A stretch of DNA of 64,000 bases, from the NCBI GenBank assembly GCA_034005525.1, contig JAVEUP010000006.1:1-64000 (forward strand), read 5' to 3'. Made by a program: the position numbers and the translations under genes. The notes beneath the pieces were generated by a model. It searched no databases, was not told the DNA's origin, and saw only the letters and a list, made by a program, of their open reading frames with translations. The DNA is from PWXP01 sp034005525. Its GTDB lineage: Bacteria; Planctomycetota; Planctomycetia; Pirellulales; Thermoguttaceae. Positions 16,862-24,875 of this stretch are shown piece by piece; within the stretch, counting starts at the first letter, position 1; each line of letters opens with the position of its first letter.

Positions 16862-17281
16862 ATGCCGCTGAAAACACATTTGGACGAACAGCCGAGCCTG
16901 AACCTGACGCCGATGATCGACATCGTGTTCCTGTTGATCATCTTCTTCATGGTTGGGACGAAGTTTTCGGAACTGGAACGCAAGATCGGCCTGCGAATAC
17001 CCGAGGTGACCGATCACGGCGCGCTGACCGCCGCCCCGGAACGCAGGGTAGTCAACGTATATCGCGACGGGCGCATTGAACTGGATCAGCAGGCCGTCAC
17101 CCTGGACCTGTTGCGCCACCGGCTGGCGAATGCTCGCAGCCAGTACGCTGAACTCGGCGTGCTCGTTCGCGGCGACGGTATGGGGCCCTACCAGAATGTC
17201 GCCGCGGTGCTCAATGCGTGCAAACAGGCCGGCATACGCGACCTGAACCTGTCGGTGCAAATCAGACCGCCGGATCACTAA
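16862..17281 (+). CDS. exbD: ExbD/TolR-family protein
   Basis: 139 residues. A short cytoplasmic N-terminus, one membrane helix (LTPMIDIVFLLIIFFMV) and a periplasmic domain of about 95 residues. Asp20 in the helix matches the essential proton-carrying Asp of ExbD and TolR. The C-terminal domain has the family fold pattern (VLVRGDGMGPYQNVAAVLNA). It is separated from exbB by 135 bases filled with a 7-base tandem repeat. It is followed after 45 bases by the toroid protein on the same strand. Confidence 0.92.
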   Translation: MPLKTHLDEQPSLNLTPMIDIVFLLIIFFMVGTKFSELERKIGLRIPEVTDHGALTAAPERRVVNVYRDGRIELDQQAVTLDLLRHRLANARSQYAELGVLVRGDGMGPYQNVAAVLNACKQAGIRDLNLSVQIRPPDH

Positions 17282-17326
17282 CACGCTCGGGCACGCGGGT
17301 TTCCGCTCGCGCAAGCCCAAAACATC

Positions 17327-19420
17327 ATGCGAATCGACCGTATTCTTGAAATGCTGACCGGCGCAGAGCTTCTCGTCGGCCTTCTATGGGCCGGATTCGC
17401 CGCGTTCACCGTCTTGGTGTTGGTCCTCATTCGCACCCGCTGGGGACAATACCGGCCGTTGCGCAAATGTCTTCTGCTCTCCATCCTGGTGCATCTGCTG
17501 TTCATGGGGTACGCAACCACGGTGCAGATCGTTGCATCGGTCCCTTCGGCGCGCGAACCGGAAATGCGGGTTTCGTTTGTGGAGGGTGAGCAGCGCGAGG
17601 CCACCGGTGAAGACGCGAAGCAGGCGGAGCCCAAACCGTGGGAACGGTTTGCACACGACAACGTTTCCCAGCCGAAACCCGAAGACCCTGAACGCAGCGA
17701 GTCGGCCGAGCCCATCGAAACGGAACGCGAGGCTACGGCAGATGCCCCGAAACTGCCCGGCGACGCCGTCACCGACCACGTCGCCATGATCGAGGCGCAG
17801 CAGCCCGACCCGGAGCCGCCACGCCCGGAAGGAGCGACGGGAGTTACCGAAGCAGGCCAACAGCCCCAGCAAATCGAAGCCCCTCCGGCCCAACGCCGAG
17901 CGACGGTCCGTCTGACCGTGCCCGCCCAGCGAGAACCGCAGCGGCAGTTGGTACCCGTCCCCAGGCCCGAGGCGCCACGGCAGATCGGCGAGCCGGGCGT
18001 TCCGGCGGCATTGGTCGACCGGCCGTTACCGCTCCCGGAACTCGCCGAAATTCGCACCACGCCCGATCCCGCCGACGCGGTTGCGGGAATTGCCGACCGT
18101 GCTGCCGGACCACCGCGACTGCGCTCGGCGGCTTCCGATGTCGCCTATCTGCCCGACGACGCCTTTGGCACGAGCGAACGCGAGCCCTCCGGAGCAGAAC
18201 CCCCGGCGGCTGGTGAGCCCGACCGGGCCGGACGCGACGTTTCCGGCGATCAGGCCGCCGGTCAGAGCGACGCCGGCCGTCAGCAGCCCGACGTGGTCGA
18301 GGCTGGACGCGTGCCCGGCACCGTGCCGGATCTGTATCGCCTGCGAGTGGCTCCTGATCGTGAAACCCAGGCCCAACAGCGGGGTGCATCGGCGGAAAGC
18401 GAAGCCGCAGTCAAGGCGGCTCTGCAATGGCTGGCTTCGACACAACAACCCGACGGCCGGTGGTCGCCCGCGCAGTTCGGCGCCGGTGTCGAAAAACGCA
18501 TCGCCGGCCGCGATCGCCAGGGGGCGGGAAGCCGTGCAGAGACTGGTGTGGGCGCGCTGGCACTTCTGGCGTTTCTTGGAGCAGGAAACACCCATCGGGA
18601 TGGCGAATACCAAGACAACGTGCGTCGCGGCCTGGAGTTCCTGTTGCGTAGCCAGGGGGCGGAAGGCAACCTCGACGGCTCCGCGACGCATTTCGCCCGA
18701 ATGTACTGCCACGCCATGGCGGGGCTCGCACTGGCTGAAGCCTACGGAATGACCTCCGACGAGCGGTTGCGGGAACCGGTGCGCCGGGCAGTGCAGTACA
18801 CGGTCAACGCCCAGAGCACCACCTCAGGCGGCTGGCGATACGTGCCGGGGGACCCCGGCGATACGAGCCTTCTGGGCTGGCACCTGATGTTACTGAAGAG
18901 TGCGGAACTGGCAGGAATTCCGACTCCGCAGAATACGCGTAACGGAATGATCCGCTATTTACGCAGTGTAGCGTCGGGAACGCACGGCGGCCTCTCGACA
19001 TATCGGCCCGGCGAACGCGTCTCCCGGCCCATGACCGCCGAAGCCCTGGTGTGCTGGCAGTTCCTGGGCATGCCCCGCGAACATCCGGCCGGCAACGAGG
19101 CAGGCGACTACATCCTCGAGGAATTGCCCGGATCGGGGCAAATCAACTTGTACTACTGGTATTACGCCACAGTGGGCATGTATCAGCTAGGGAGTGATCA
19201 TTGGGGTCGCTGGAATGAGGCCATGCAAAGGACGCTGATTGACAACCAACGCAAGGACGGTCCGTTGGCTGGCTCGTGGGACACGGACACTGTTTGGGGG
19301 GGATATGGCGGTCGAGTCTATACCACAGCCATGGCAACGCTCTGCCTCGAAGTCTACTACCGCTTCCTGCCCCTTTACTTGGAGGCGGCGCCGAGAACCG
19401 AGCATCAGTCCAATCAGTAG
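17327..19420 (+). CDS. Membrane-anchored protein with C-terminal alpha/alpha-toroid (squalene-cyclase-like) domain
   Basis: 697 residues. Two N-terminal membrane helices, at about residues 15-37 (LLVGLLWAGFAAFTVLVL) and 48-66 (LLLSILVHLLFMGYATTVQI). They are followed by a ~270-residue low-complexity linker rich in Pro, Glu and Arg, in the style of TonB or TolA. From about residue 350 a helical repeat domain carries the QW-like QQPDGRW motif, GGWRY and repeated WHL/AL patterns of prenyltransferase or squalene-cyclase alpha-toroids. The acidic DxDD motif of hopene cyclases is not present, so it is unlikely to be a cyclase. It probably serves as the periplasmic effector pulled by the ExbB-ExbD motor. 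Domain identity is confident; function is inference. Confidence 0.85.
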   Translation: MRIDRILEMLTGAELLVGLLWAGFAAFTVLVLVLIRTRWGQYRPLRKCLLLSILVHLLFMGYATTVQIVASVPSAREPEMRVSFVEGEQREATGEDAKQAEPKPWERFAHDNVSQPKPEDPERSESAEPIETEREATADAPKLPGDAVTDHVAMIEAQQPDPEPPRPEGATGVTEAGQQPQQIEAPPAQRRATVRLTVPAQREPQRQLVPVPRPEAPRQIGEPGVPAALVDRPLPLPELAEIRTTPDPADAVAGIADRAAGPPRLRSAASDVAYLPDDAFGTSEREPSGAEPPAAGEPDRAGRDVSGDQAAGQSDAGRQQPDVVEAGRVPGTVPDLYRLRVAPDRETQAQQRGASAESEAAVKAALQWLASTQQPDGRWSPAQFGAGVEKRIAGRDRQGAGSRAETGVGALALLAFLGAGNTHRDGEYQDNVRRGLEFLLRSQGAEGNLDGSATHFARMYCHAMAGLALAEAYGMTSDERLREPVRRAVQYTVNAQSTTSGGWRYVPGDPGDTSLLGWHLMLLKSAELAGIPTPQNTRNGMIRYLRSVASGTHGGLSTYRPGERVSRPMTAEALVCWQFLGMPREHPAGNEAGDYILEELPGSGQINLYYWYYATVGMYQLGSDHWGRWNEAMQRTLIDNQRKDGPLAGSWDTDTVWGGYGGRVYTTAMATLCLEVYYRFLPLYLEAAPRTEHQSNQ

Positions 19421-19521
19421 TGACGGTCGACCCGCAGGCAGCAATACTGGAGCACCCCTCGGCCTGGCAAGGGACTCACATCACCGGAGAACCTTGTCGG
19501 CCACGCTTTGCACTGGGCCTG

Positions 19522-19549
19522 TTGACAGCCTCGCACGGCGTCTTATACT
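19522..19549 (+). promoter_or_regulatory. Sigma70-type promoter of tRNA-Phe
   Basis: TTGACA (19522-19527), 16-bp spacer, TATACT (19544-19549), 26 bases before the tRNA 5' end. Confidence 0.8.
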
Positions 19550-19575
19550 ATGTTTGTACTTCGTTGCGGAGTGCC

Positions 19576-19648
19576 GGACAGGTAGCTCAGTTGGTAGAGC
19601 ACTGGACTGAAAATCCAGGTGTCGCCGGTTCAACCCCGGCCCTGTCCA
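19576..19648 (+). tRNA. tRNA-Phe (anticodon GAA)
   Basis: The 73-base gene has an acceptor stem GGACAGG/CCTGTCC, a D-loop AGTTGGTA, an anticodon loop CTGAAAA (GAA), and a T-stem with loop TTCAACC. CCA is not encoded. No att-like duplication of its 3' end was found downstream. Confidence 0.97.
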
Positions 19649-20040
19649 CTGGATGGAAACCATGCCGAATTGGGCATTTATTTGGTAGAGCGGTCTTCCG
19701 ACCACTCGATCGGCCGTTCCATTCCTAGCACGGGGTGGTGTTTGCTTTGGGCGGCGTGCGGGGGGCTTCTTCAAGAATCCTGCGGCGTGTGCTGGCCCAG
19801 CACAGGTTCTAGCGACGTCGCCCACTTCTCCCGAATAATCGGCAGAATCGTTCTAATCCGAACCGCCCCCGCAGACCGAATCTTCTAGTAGGCGTTCTAC
19901 GCCTGAGGGGGACATCCCGAATCTTGTCCGGTCGGCCAACTGTGTGCGCAAAAGGCCCAGACGTCAGGCCGCCAGTTTCGAACCGATCCCCCGAAGAACT
20001 GCACACAAGGCCACGGTTGCCAAACAAAGGGGGGATAGCT
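19649..20040. other. Intergenic region after tRNA-Phe, no gene recognised
   Basis: About 390 bases. Frames are short. A GGGGGG run ten bases before the ATG at 20041 serves as the ribosome site. Nothing else is seen. Confidence 0.4.
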
Positions 20041-20451
20041 ATGAGGAAGATGACTGTTTTTTCGTGCCTTCTGCTCGCGATGGCCACAGGGACAGCTTGG
20101 GCGGAACGCCCCGACTCAGTCCAAAGGAGCAGATCTGAGAACCGGATCGCGGTGGGTGAGTTGAACCCCACGCCCGAAATGTGGTTCTACGAGCAGTATC
20201 AGCAGCAGTACGATGATCCGTCCATTGCCGTACGCAACAAGGCCGAATTCCGCGCGGCGCAGCGGCAGAGCCGACTGGCAGCCATGCGGTGGTACGGGTT
20301 GTCCAACAGCCGCCCGCATGCAGCCAGCGATCCGTTCCATGGCGACTATTCGCCCAAGTGGACCTCCAATAACGGTCACTATTCGGATCGCTGGATGGGC
20401 AGAAGCTCGCCGCTTGTGGTGATTCGTCCCGACGAGTCGCGCAGTCGATAG
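20041..20451 (+). CDS. Small exported hypothetical protein
   Basis: 136 residues. The signal peptide MRKMTVFSCLLLAMATGTAW ends at AEA-like AER, so the mature form is about 115 residues, basic, Tyr/Trp-rich and rich in Gln (WFYEQYQQQYDDPSIAVRN). No family is recognised. The frame is open upstream to 19924, but the signal peptide and the purine-rich GGGGGATAG before 20041 set the start. Short Tyr/Trp-rich secreted proteins of this type are often seen in planctomycetes; the role is unknown. Confidence 0.72.
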   Translation: MRKMTVFSCLLLAMATGTAWAERPDSVQRSRSENRIAVGELNPTPEMWFYEQYQQQYDDPSIAVRNKAEFRAAQRQSRLAAMRWYGLSNSRPHAASDPFHGDYSPKWTSNNGHYSDRWMGRSSPLVVIRPDESRSR

Positions 20452-20460
20452 TCGCATCGT

Positions 20461-20484
20461 GCTGAACGGCTGAACGGCTGAACG
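20461..20484. repeat. Three direct copies of GCTGAACG
   Basis: An 8-base unit repeated three times just after the small exported protein gene. Confidence 0.8.
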
Positions 20485-20526
20485 GCCGCACCCAGACGAG
20501 TGTGTCACAGCGGGCAATGGCGACGG

Positions 20527-21168
20527 TCACGCTTTGCGGAACTCGCTCCGGAAGACCTCCTCTTCGTGCTTTCGCATGCGGCGCTCGAAGTGGGTGCGGT
20601 AGTCCATCTCGTGTTCCGCGGGCATTTCGTCAACCCTATGCGGCCCGTCCAGTGTGGTATGCGCCGCAAGGGTTTCCAGCGAAGCCTGGAAGTACTCGGC
20701 CACGTCGGTCCAAAAATGGAGCACACCGCCGGGTTCGAGCACGCGTTGTACGTCACGCACGAAGGATTCTCGCATCACCCGCCGCTTGCGGTGCCGCTTC
20801 TTCCACCAGGGATCGGGGAAGTAGACGTGTACCGCGGCAACCGACCTGTCGGGCAACCATTCCGCGAACAGTCGCAGTGCGTCGCCAACCACGATTTTTG
20901 CGTTGGTCAGTTCGCGTTTCGCGAGTCCGGCGGCGGTGAACCGGGCGTACTTGCGGACGACCTCGCTGCCGAGAAAGCACCGTTGAGGGTATTCGACGGC
21001 CGCGGTTCTCAAGAATAGTCCTTTTCCCGAGCCGACTTCGACCTCCAAAGGCGCGTCCCGGCCGAACAGCGCCGCGCCGGTTGCCGGCCGCGGCAGTTCC
21101 TCCAAATCGATGGCCCACGCCGAGAGGTCGAGGTTCGGGTCAATGGTTCGGAGTGCTCGCCGGCCCAT
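20527..21168 (-). CDS. trmB: tRNA (guanine-N7-)-methyltransferase
   Basis: 213 residues, methylating G46 of tRNAs with S-adenosylmethionine. The N-terminal half has the SAM-binding motif EVEVGSGKGLFL. The TrmB signature YFPDPWWKKRHRKRR follows, and the C-terminal region holds VLHFWTDVAEYF. The open frame starts at a TTG (21174), but the ATG at 21168 is the natural start, with CAGG about nine bases upstream. It is the last gene of a minus-strand unit with a FabZ-like dehydratase and a rhomboid protease, 15 bases after the rhomboid gene. Confidence 0.92.
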   Translation of the reverse strand: MGRRALRTIDPNLDLSAWAIDLEELPRPATGAALFGRDAPLEVEVGSGKGLFLRTAAVEYPQRCFLGSEVVRKYARFTAAGLAKRELTNAKIVVGDALRLFAEWLPDRSVAAVHVYFPDPWWKKRHRKRRVMRESFVRDVQRVLEPGGVLHFWTDVAEYFQASLETLAAHTTLDGPHRVDEMPAEHEMDYRTHFERRMRKHEEEVFRSEFRKA

Positions 21169-21183
21169 GAGCAATACCTGCTT

Positions 21184-21966
21184 CTAAGAATCGGCACGCC
21201 GGGGGCGTTTCGAGTCGCCGGCGAGTGCCGCAAACAACGGCATCAGGACAAGACCGGCCAGGAAGCCGCCGACATGTGCCCACCACGCCACTCCGTGGGG
21301 TTCCCCGGCCTGCAATGCCTCATGCCCGGCAAGGAGTTGGCCAAGGAACCACACCCCCAATACAACGATTGCTGGCACATTCACCACGGTGAAAAAGAAG
21401 AACAGAAAGACCAGCGTGTGGACGCGTGCCCAGGGCCAAGTGATGAAGTAGGCGCCCAGCACGGCCGCCACGGCTCCGCTTGCGCCGATCACCGGCGTCG
21501 TACCGACCGGATCGGTCAGCCAATGGCAGCCGGTCGCGATCAAACCGCCGCCGAGGTACAGCACAATAAACAGTATCCCTCCCAGGCGGTCTTCAACATT
21601 ATTGCCGAACAGCCAAAGGAACCACATATTGCCCGCCAGGTGCCATAAACCTGCGTGGAGAAACATGCACGTGAACAGCGAAATGACGATTTCTCGTCGA
21701 TTGGGCGGCAGGAGGAGCGTTCTGGCGGGAGTGATACGACCGAAAGCGTCTCGCGTGGGAGAAGCAAATGGGACGGGAATCGGTTTCGGTTCGACGAACT
21801 GCCGGACGCGCGCCGGAACAAAACCCCGTGTCAGGTCGAGTTCCCGCCGCTGGATGGGGGTTAATTGGGTCGCCCAGAGGAAAATCGCCACGTTCACGGC
21901 TATGATGCCGAAGGTGACAACCGGCGTGCGTTCGGTGGGGTTGTCGTCATGGAATGGAAAGAACAT
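21184..21966 (-). CDS. Rhomboid-family intramembrane serine protease
   Basis: 260 residues with six or seven membrane helices. The catalytic serine lies in GASGAVAAVLG (Ser163) and the catalytic histidine in WWAHVGGFLAGL (His231). The helix-2 HLAGNMWFLWLFGNNVED segment is the conserved rhomboid H-x-x-x-N motif. A loop of about 45 residues after the first helix contains Pro-rich sequence. It cleaves membrane proteins inside the lipid bilayer; the substrate is unknown. It lies between the FabZ-like gene (9 bases) and trmB (15 bases), clearly one transcription unit. Confidence 0.92.
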   Translation of the reverse strand: MFFPFHDDNPTERTPVVTFGIIAVNVAIFLWATQLTPIQRRELDLTRGFVPARVRQFVEPKPIPVPFASPTRDAFGRITPARTLLLPPNRREIVISLFTCMFLHAGLWHLAGNMWFLWLFGNNVEDRLGGILFIVLYLGGGLIATGCHWLTDPVGTTPVIGASGAVAAVLGAYFITWPWARVHTLVFLFFFFTVVNVPAIVVLGVWFLGQLLAGHEALQAGEPHGVAWWAHVGGFLAGLVLMPLFAALAGDSKRPRRADS

Positions 21967-21975
21967 GGCGTGGCA

Positions 21976-22482
21976 CTACGCACTCTCGCCGTTGAGCAAG
22001 TCGGCTGGGAGGCTCATCCCTTTGACGATGCCTTCGCACACAAGGTTCTGATCGACGAAGCACTGAAACTGGCAAGTCATGATCTGGCGCCGATGCTTCA
22101 ACAGTCGAGCGACGATGACAAATCGGTCGCCCGGCCGGACCACTCCTCGAAAACGAACGTCTTCGAGGCCGGCAAATCCGACGATACCTTCGAGAAGATC
22201 GTGTTTCTTGCAGTAGTACCCGGCCACCTGCGCGGCGGCCTCGCACATGATCACGCCGGGCATCAGGGGCATTCCGGGCATATGACCTCGCGCCCAGAAC
22301 TCCCCTGTGCTGAGGTCCTTGTACCCGACCACAGTATGCCGTTTGGTATCCTCGTAGCAGATGGCCGTAAGCTGCTCCATCTCGAAGCGCTGCGGGTTGT
22401 AGCGACGAATCTCTTCTATGTCTGCGACTACGCGGTCGAGATCGTAATCAGTGAAGTCGAGAATCAGCGGTTTCTTGGCCAC
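21976..22482 (-). CDS. FabZ-like beta-hydroxyacyl-ACP dehydratase (hotdog fold)
   Basis: 168 residues. The FabZ active-site motif appears as GHMPGMPLMPGVIMCEAAAQ: His67 and Glu81 match the catalytic pair of FabZ (HFPGxPIMPGVLxxEA). The start is GTG at 22482, with a strong AAAGGAG six bases upstream and no better ATG. It likely dehydrates 3-hydroxyacyl thioesters, either in general fatty-acid synthesis or in a specialised lipid pathway, since planctomycetes carry several such paralogs. It is the first gene of the unit with the rhomboid and trmB. Confidence 0.85.
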   Translation of the reverse strand: MAKKPLILDFTDYDLDRVVADIEEIRRYNPQRFEMEQLTAICYEDTKRHTVVGYKDLSTGEFWARGHMPGMPLMPGVIMCEAAAQVAGYYCKKHDLLEGIVGFAGLEDVRFRGVVRPGDRFVIVARLLKHRRQIMTCQFQCFVDQNLVCEGIVKGMSLPADLLNGESA

Positions 22483-22597
22483 GCCCGACTCCTTTATGGG
22501 TTAAGGGTGCTTGAATGATCCGGCTCGGCCGACGGGGCCGACTTGCTGTCTGCCACGATAACCGAGACGCCAAGTAAGTATCGAACCGATGCCCGCA

Positions 22598-22696
22598 TCA
22601 CGTGCGCACGATCTGCCGCTTCCGCTTCCGCTGCTGGCTGTTGGCGGGTCGTTTGCCGTGATTCGCTTTCTTAATCTTGTGCTGTGGTTTTGACAT
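22598..22696 (-). CDS. 32-residue highly basic small protein
   Basis: A short minus-strand gene, ATG at 22696 and TGA at 22598. The product starts MSKPQHKIKKANHGKRPANS and ends in a run of Gln, Arg and Lys. About 40% of residues are Lys or Arg, and there are no acidic residues. Composition resembles very small ribosomal proteins (bacterial Thx or bL36 style) or nucleic-acid-binding peptides. I have an impression that similar MSKP-HKIKKANHG peptides occur in other planctomycetes, but I cannot verify this. No clear ribosome site is visible. Confidence 0.6.
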   Translation of the reverse strand: MSKPQHKIKKANHGKRPANSQQRKRKRQIVRT

Positions 22697-23149
22697 GTTT
22701 TCAGTGCAAGTCGGTTCGTTACCGTGGCAAGGGGTTGTTGTTGTGCCCCGAAGGAGGGATTGCAGTCAATCGATCATCTTCTGCCAAACTGCACCGGTCT
22801 GCCCAGCAATCGGCAGCCAATAGTTCCGCACGAATGATCGCAAGCTTCTAGTGTAGCAGCCTGCGCGTCTGCGGAAAAGGGGGCATTCACGGATGTGCGG
22901 CAGGATTTTCCGCCGATCGGGTGGTAAGAGCCTGCGGCCTTTTGCGGGTGTGATGTTGCGGGTAGTCTTTTCCCCCACGTGCTGAGGTGCCACTACCTGC
23001 TTCTGCCGCTTCGCCAGATCGCCCCTTGACCGCTCTGCTGCAAAACGGACACGTGGCGCGCCCTCGCGCACGAAGGCCCGGACAAGAGCTACGTTGCTGG
23101 CTATCGCGGGTGCGCGAAACCGCTTCCACGGGATTGCTGCCTCCCGAAC
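22697..23149. other. Intergenic region upstream of the small basic protein
   Basis: About 450 bases separate it from the DUF1284-like gene on the same strand. No gene, RNA or terminator is recognised. Confidence 0.4.
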
Positions 23150-24244
23150 TCAATCCAGAATACCCAACTTTGCATCCCGGGCCCTTTCATATTGCTCCCG
23201 GCCCTCCGGGTCGCCGCACACGCTCCACTCCGGCGATCGTGCCTCGCCGTCGCCCCAGGCGCATACGAGGCGGGTCGAGGGAATCCGCTCGAAAAGCAGG
23301 GTGAATAACTCTCTGGCAGGGAGAGTGTCGCCGTATTGAAGCCCGAGTCGCTGCAGTACCTCCAGGTCTTTCTTCTGATCGCGCAGCGCCATGCTCCTGC
23401 CGCCCAGGCAAAAGCTCGACTTGGGATCGTAACGCGAACAAGGAGGGCAAATCACGCAGCACCCCCGGACGAGTTGAATCGGCATGTCGGGATTCTTCTG
23501 CACCACGTCGATGGCCTCGAACAGGTTGTCTTCCTCGATCGGCTTCAACTCGCTCTTTCCGCCGTGGAAGCAACTCATGCACATGAGATGATGCGGGCGA
23601 ATCAACAGCGTATCGGCCCGATAGATCGCCTCGACCGAAGCCTTCTTGGCGCGGGCCTTCTCTTCCTTGTCGCGGAGTGGGATGACCGCCCCGATGCCCA
23701 GCGAGTGGCCCGTCTCGTAGTCGCCGCTCGCAGCCCGCGAGCAACCCTGCCACGCTTCCGACGTCGTTGTCGGATAGCCGCAAATTCCCATTGCCGTCGG
23801 TATATTCTTCAGCAATCGCTCGAACATATCGACCGCCGGCCGGGTATCACCTGGTACCAGGCCGAGCTTCTGCAAGATGTCGAGGTCGCGCTTCTCGTTC
23901 AGCAACTCGCCCTCGGGCGTGTCGTCTTCACGGCCGGGGTTCTGGTACCGGTACACGGAGTCGGCATGACAGCGGAGCCGGACCGGCCGCATCGGGTCTT
24001 CACGCACCGCTGCGAGGATTTCCGACAGCCGGGCACTGCCCAGGTCGGCAGTGTGGCCTTGCCCGATGCGGCACACGATGCACATCAACTGGTAAGGGCG
24101 GACATCGAGGGACGCAGCGACACTCGGCGTCTCGGCGCCGCTGGCCGCGCAAGCCCGGCCAGCAGCCCCGAGCAGTGGAAGCGATGTGACGCCAAGTGCC
24201 GCCGTAGCCTTGCCGAACGCTCGCCGATGAATGGGACGGGCCAT
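23150..24244 (-). CDS. Exported Cys-rich protein with two DUF1284-like domains
   Basis: 364 residues. The N-terminus MARPIHRRAFGKATAALGV looks like a twin-arginine export signal (RRAF), cleaved near GRACA. The protein then repeats a cysteine-rich module: PYQLMCIVCRIGQGH in the first half, and RPHHLMCMSCFHGGK with CCVICPPCSRY in the second. This resembles the DUF1284 pattern (RPHHLLC...C..C), an uncharacterised putative metal/iron-sulfur-binding domain, here in tandem. Eight or more paired cysteines suggest metal binding. ATG 24244 is preceded by GGAG. The frame extends to 24355, but that part lacks the signal. The role is unknown. Confidence 0.72.
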   Translation of the reverse strand: MARPIHRRAFGKATAALGVTSLPLLGAAGRACAASGAETPSVAASLDVRPYQLMCIVCRIGQGHTADLGSARLSEILAAVREDPMRPVRLRCHADSVYRYQNPGREDDTPEGELLNEKRDLDILQKLGLVPGDTRPAVDMFERLLKNIPTAMGICGYPTTTSEAWQGCSRAASGDYETGHSLGIGAVIPLRDKEEKARAKKASVEAIYRADTLLIRPHHLMCMSCFHGGKSELKPIEEDNLFEAIDVVQKNPDMPIQLVRGCCVICPPCSRYDPKSSFCLGGRSMALRDQKKDLEVLQRLGLQYGDTLPARELFTLLFERIPSTRLVCAWGDGEARSPEWSVCGDPEGREQYERARDAKLGILD

Positions 24245-24409
24245 TGCGATGCTCCCGGGGTAGGTGCTCTTATTGAAGGTGGCAAGCTCTCTCCACAACC
24301 AGTGAGCCGGCGTGCAGTGCCAGGAAACGCACACCGACTTTCGCATGCTGCCCATTTTGACGGGTTCGCGGCCCGTGTCAAGCTAAAGGCGAACGCTGCA
24401 AACCAAATG

Positions 24410-24723
24410 GCGAGCGGGGGCCGTGAGGCCCCTGTTTCTGCCCCGATGTCCACGCCGGTCGTCGCCCGTGCGCCCGGCAGGCAGAAACACACCAGCGGTG
24501 CAGTCTATCCTGGAGACGCTTAATTGCGCGTAACCGTTCACGGGGGGGACTGTCCCAATTTTCGCGGCACAAAGGGCGCTTCTGCCCAACAATCCAGCGT
24601 TTCCGCTGCGAAAATGGGACTGTCCCCTTCGCATGAAGCGGAGAGAACTGCCCGCGCCGCCCCGTGAACGGTGACAATTGCGCCATGGCTTGCAGAAACA
24701 GGGGCCTCACGGCCCCCGCTCGC
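24410..24723. repeat. Composite repeat: 32-bp inverted arms enclosing a family-A element
   Basis: 24410-24441 and 24692-24723 are exact reverse complements, each with a nested GGGGCCGTGAGGCCCC hairpin. A related single arm lies at 37218-37248. Family-A copy 1 sits inside. Confidence 0.9.
24534..24671. repeat. Family-A palindromic element, copy 1
   Basis: About 138 bp with 12-bp perfect terminal inverted repeats (CCGTTCACGGGG/CCCCGTGAACGG) and two inner blocks GGGACTGTCCC next to ATTTTCGC. Opposite orientation to copies 2 and 3. Confidence 0.9.
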
Positions 24724-24875
24724 CGGGATTTACGCAACTGTCAGGTATACTTGCCGTTGGTGTGCCCAACTCCGGCGTGCGCAAACGGCCACCGGCGGGC
24801 TCGCCGCGAGTCGTGGTGCGCCGAATCCACTTCGGGTAGAATGCCCGTCAGTCATTCCGGAAGGGAGACACACCG

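Noticed and set aside
17327..19420. Squalene-hopene cyclase identity of the toroid protein
   Set aside because: The fold pattern is present, but the catalytic DxDD motif is absent and the protein has a TonB-like linker and two N-terminal helices.
19576..20040. Integration site at tRNA-Phe
   Set aside because: No duplicate of the tRNA 3' end, no integrase and no foreign-looking block downstream.
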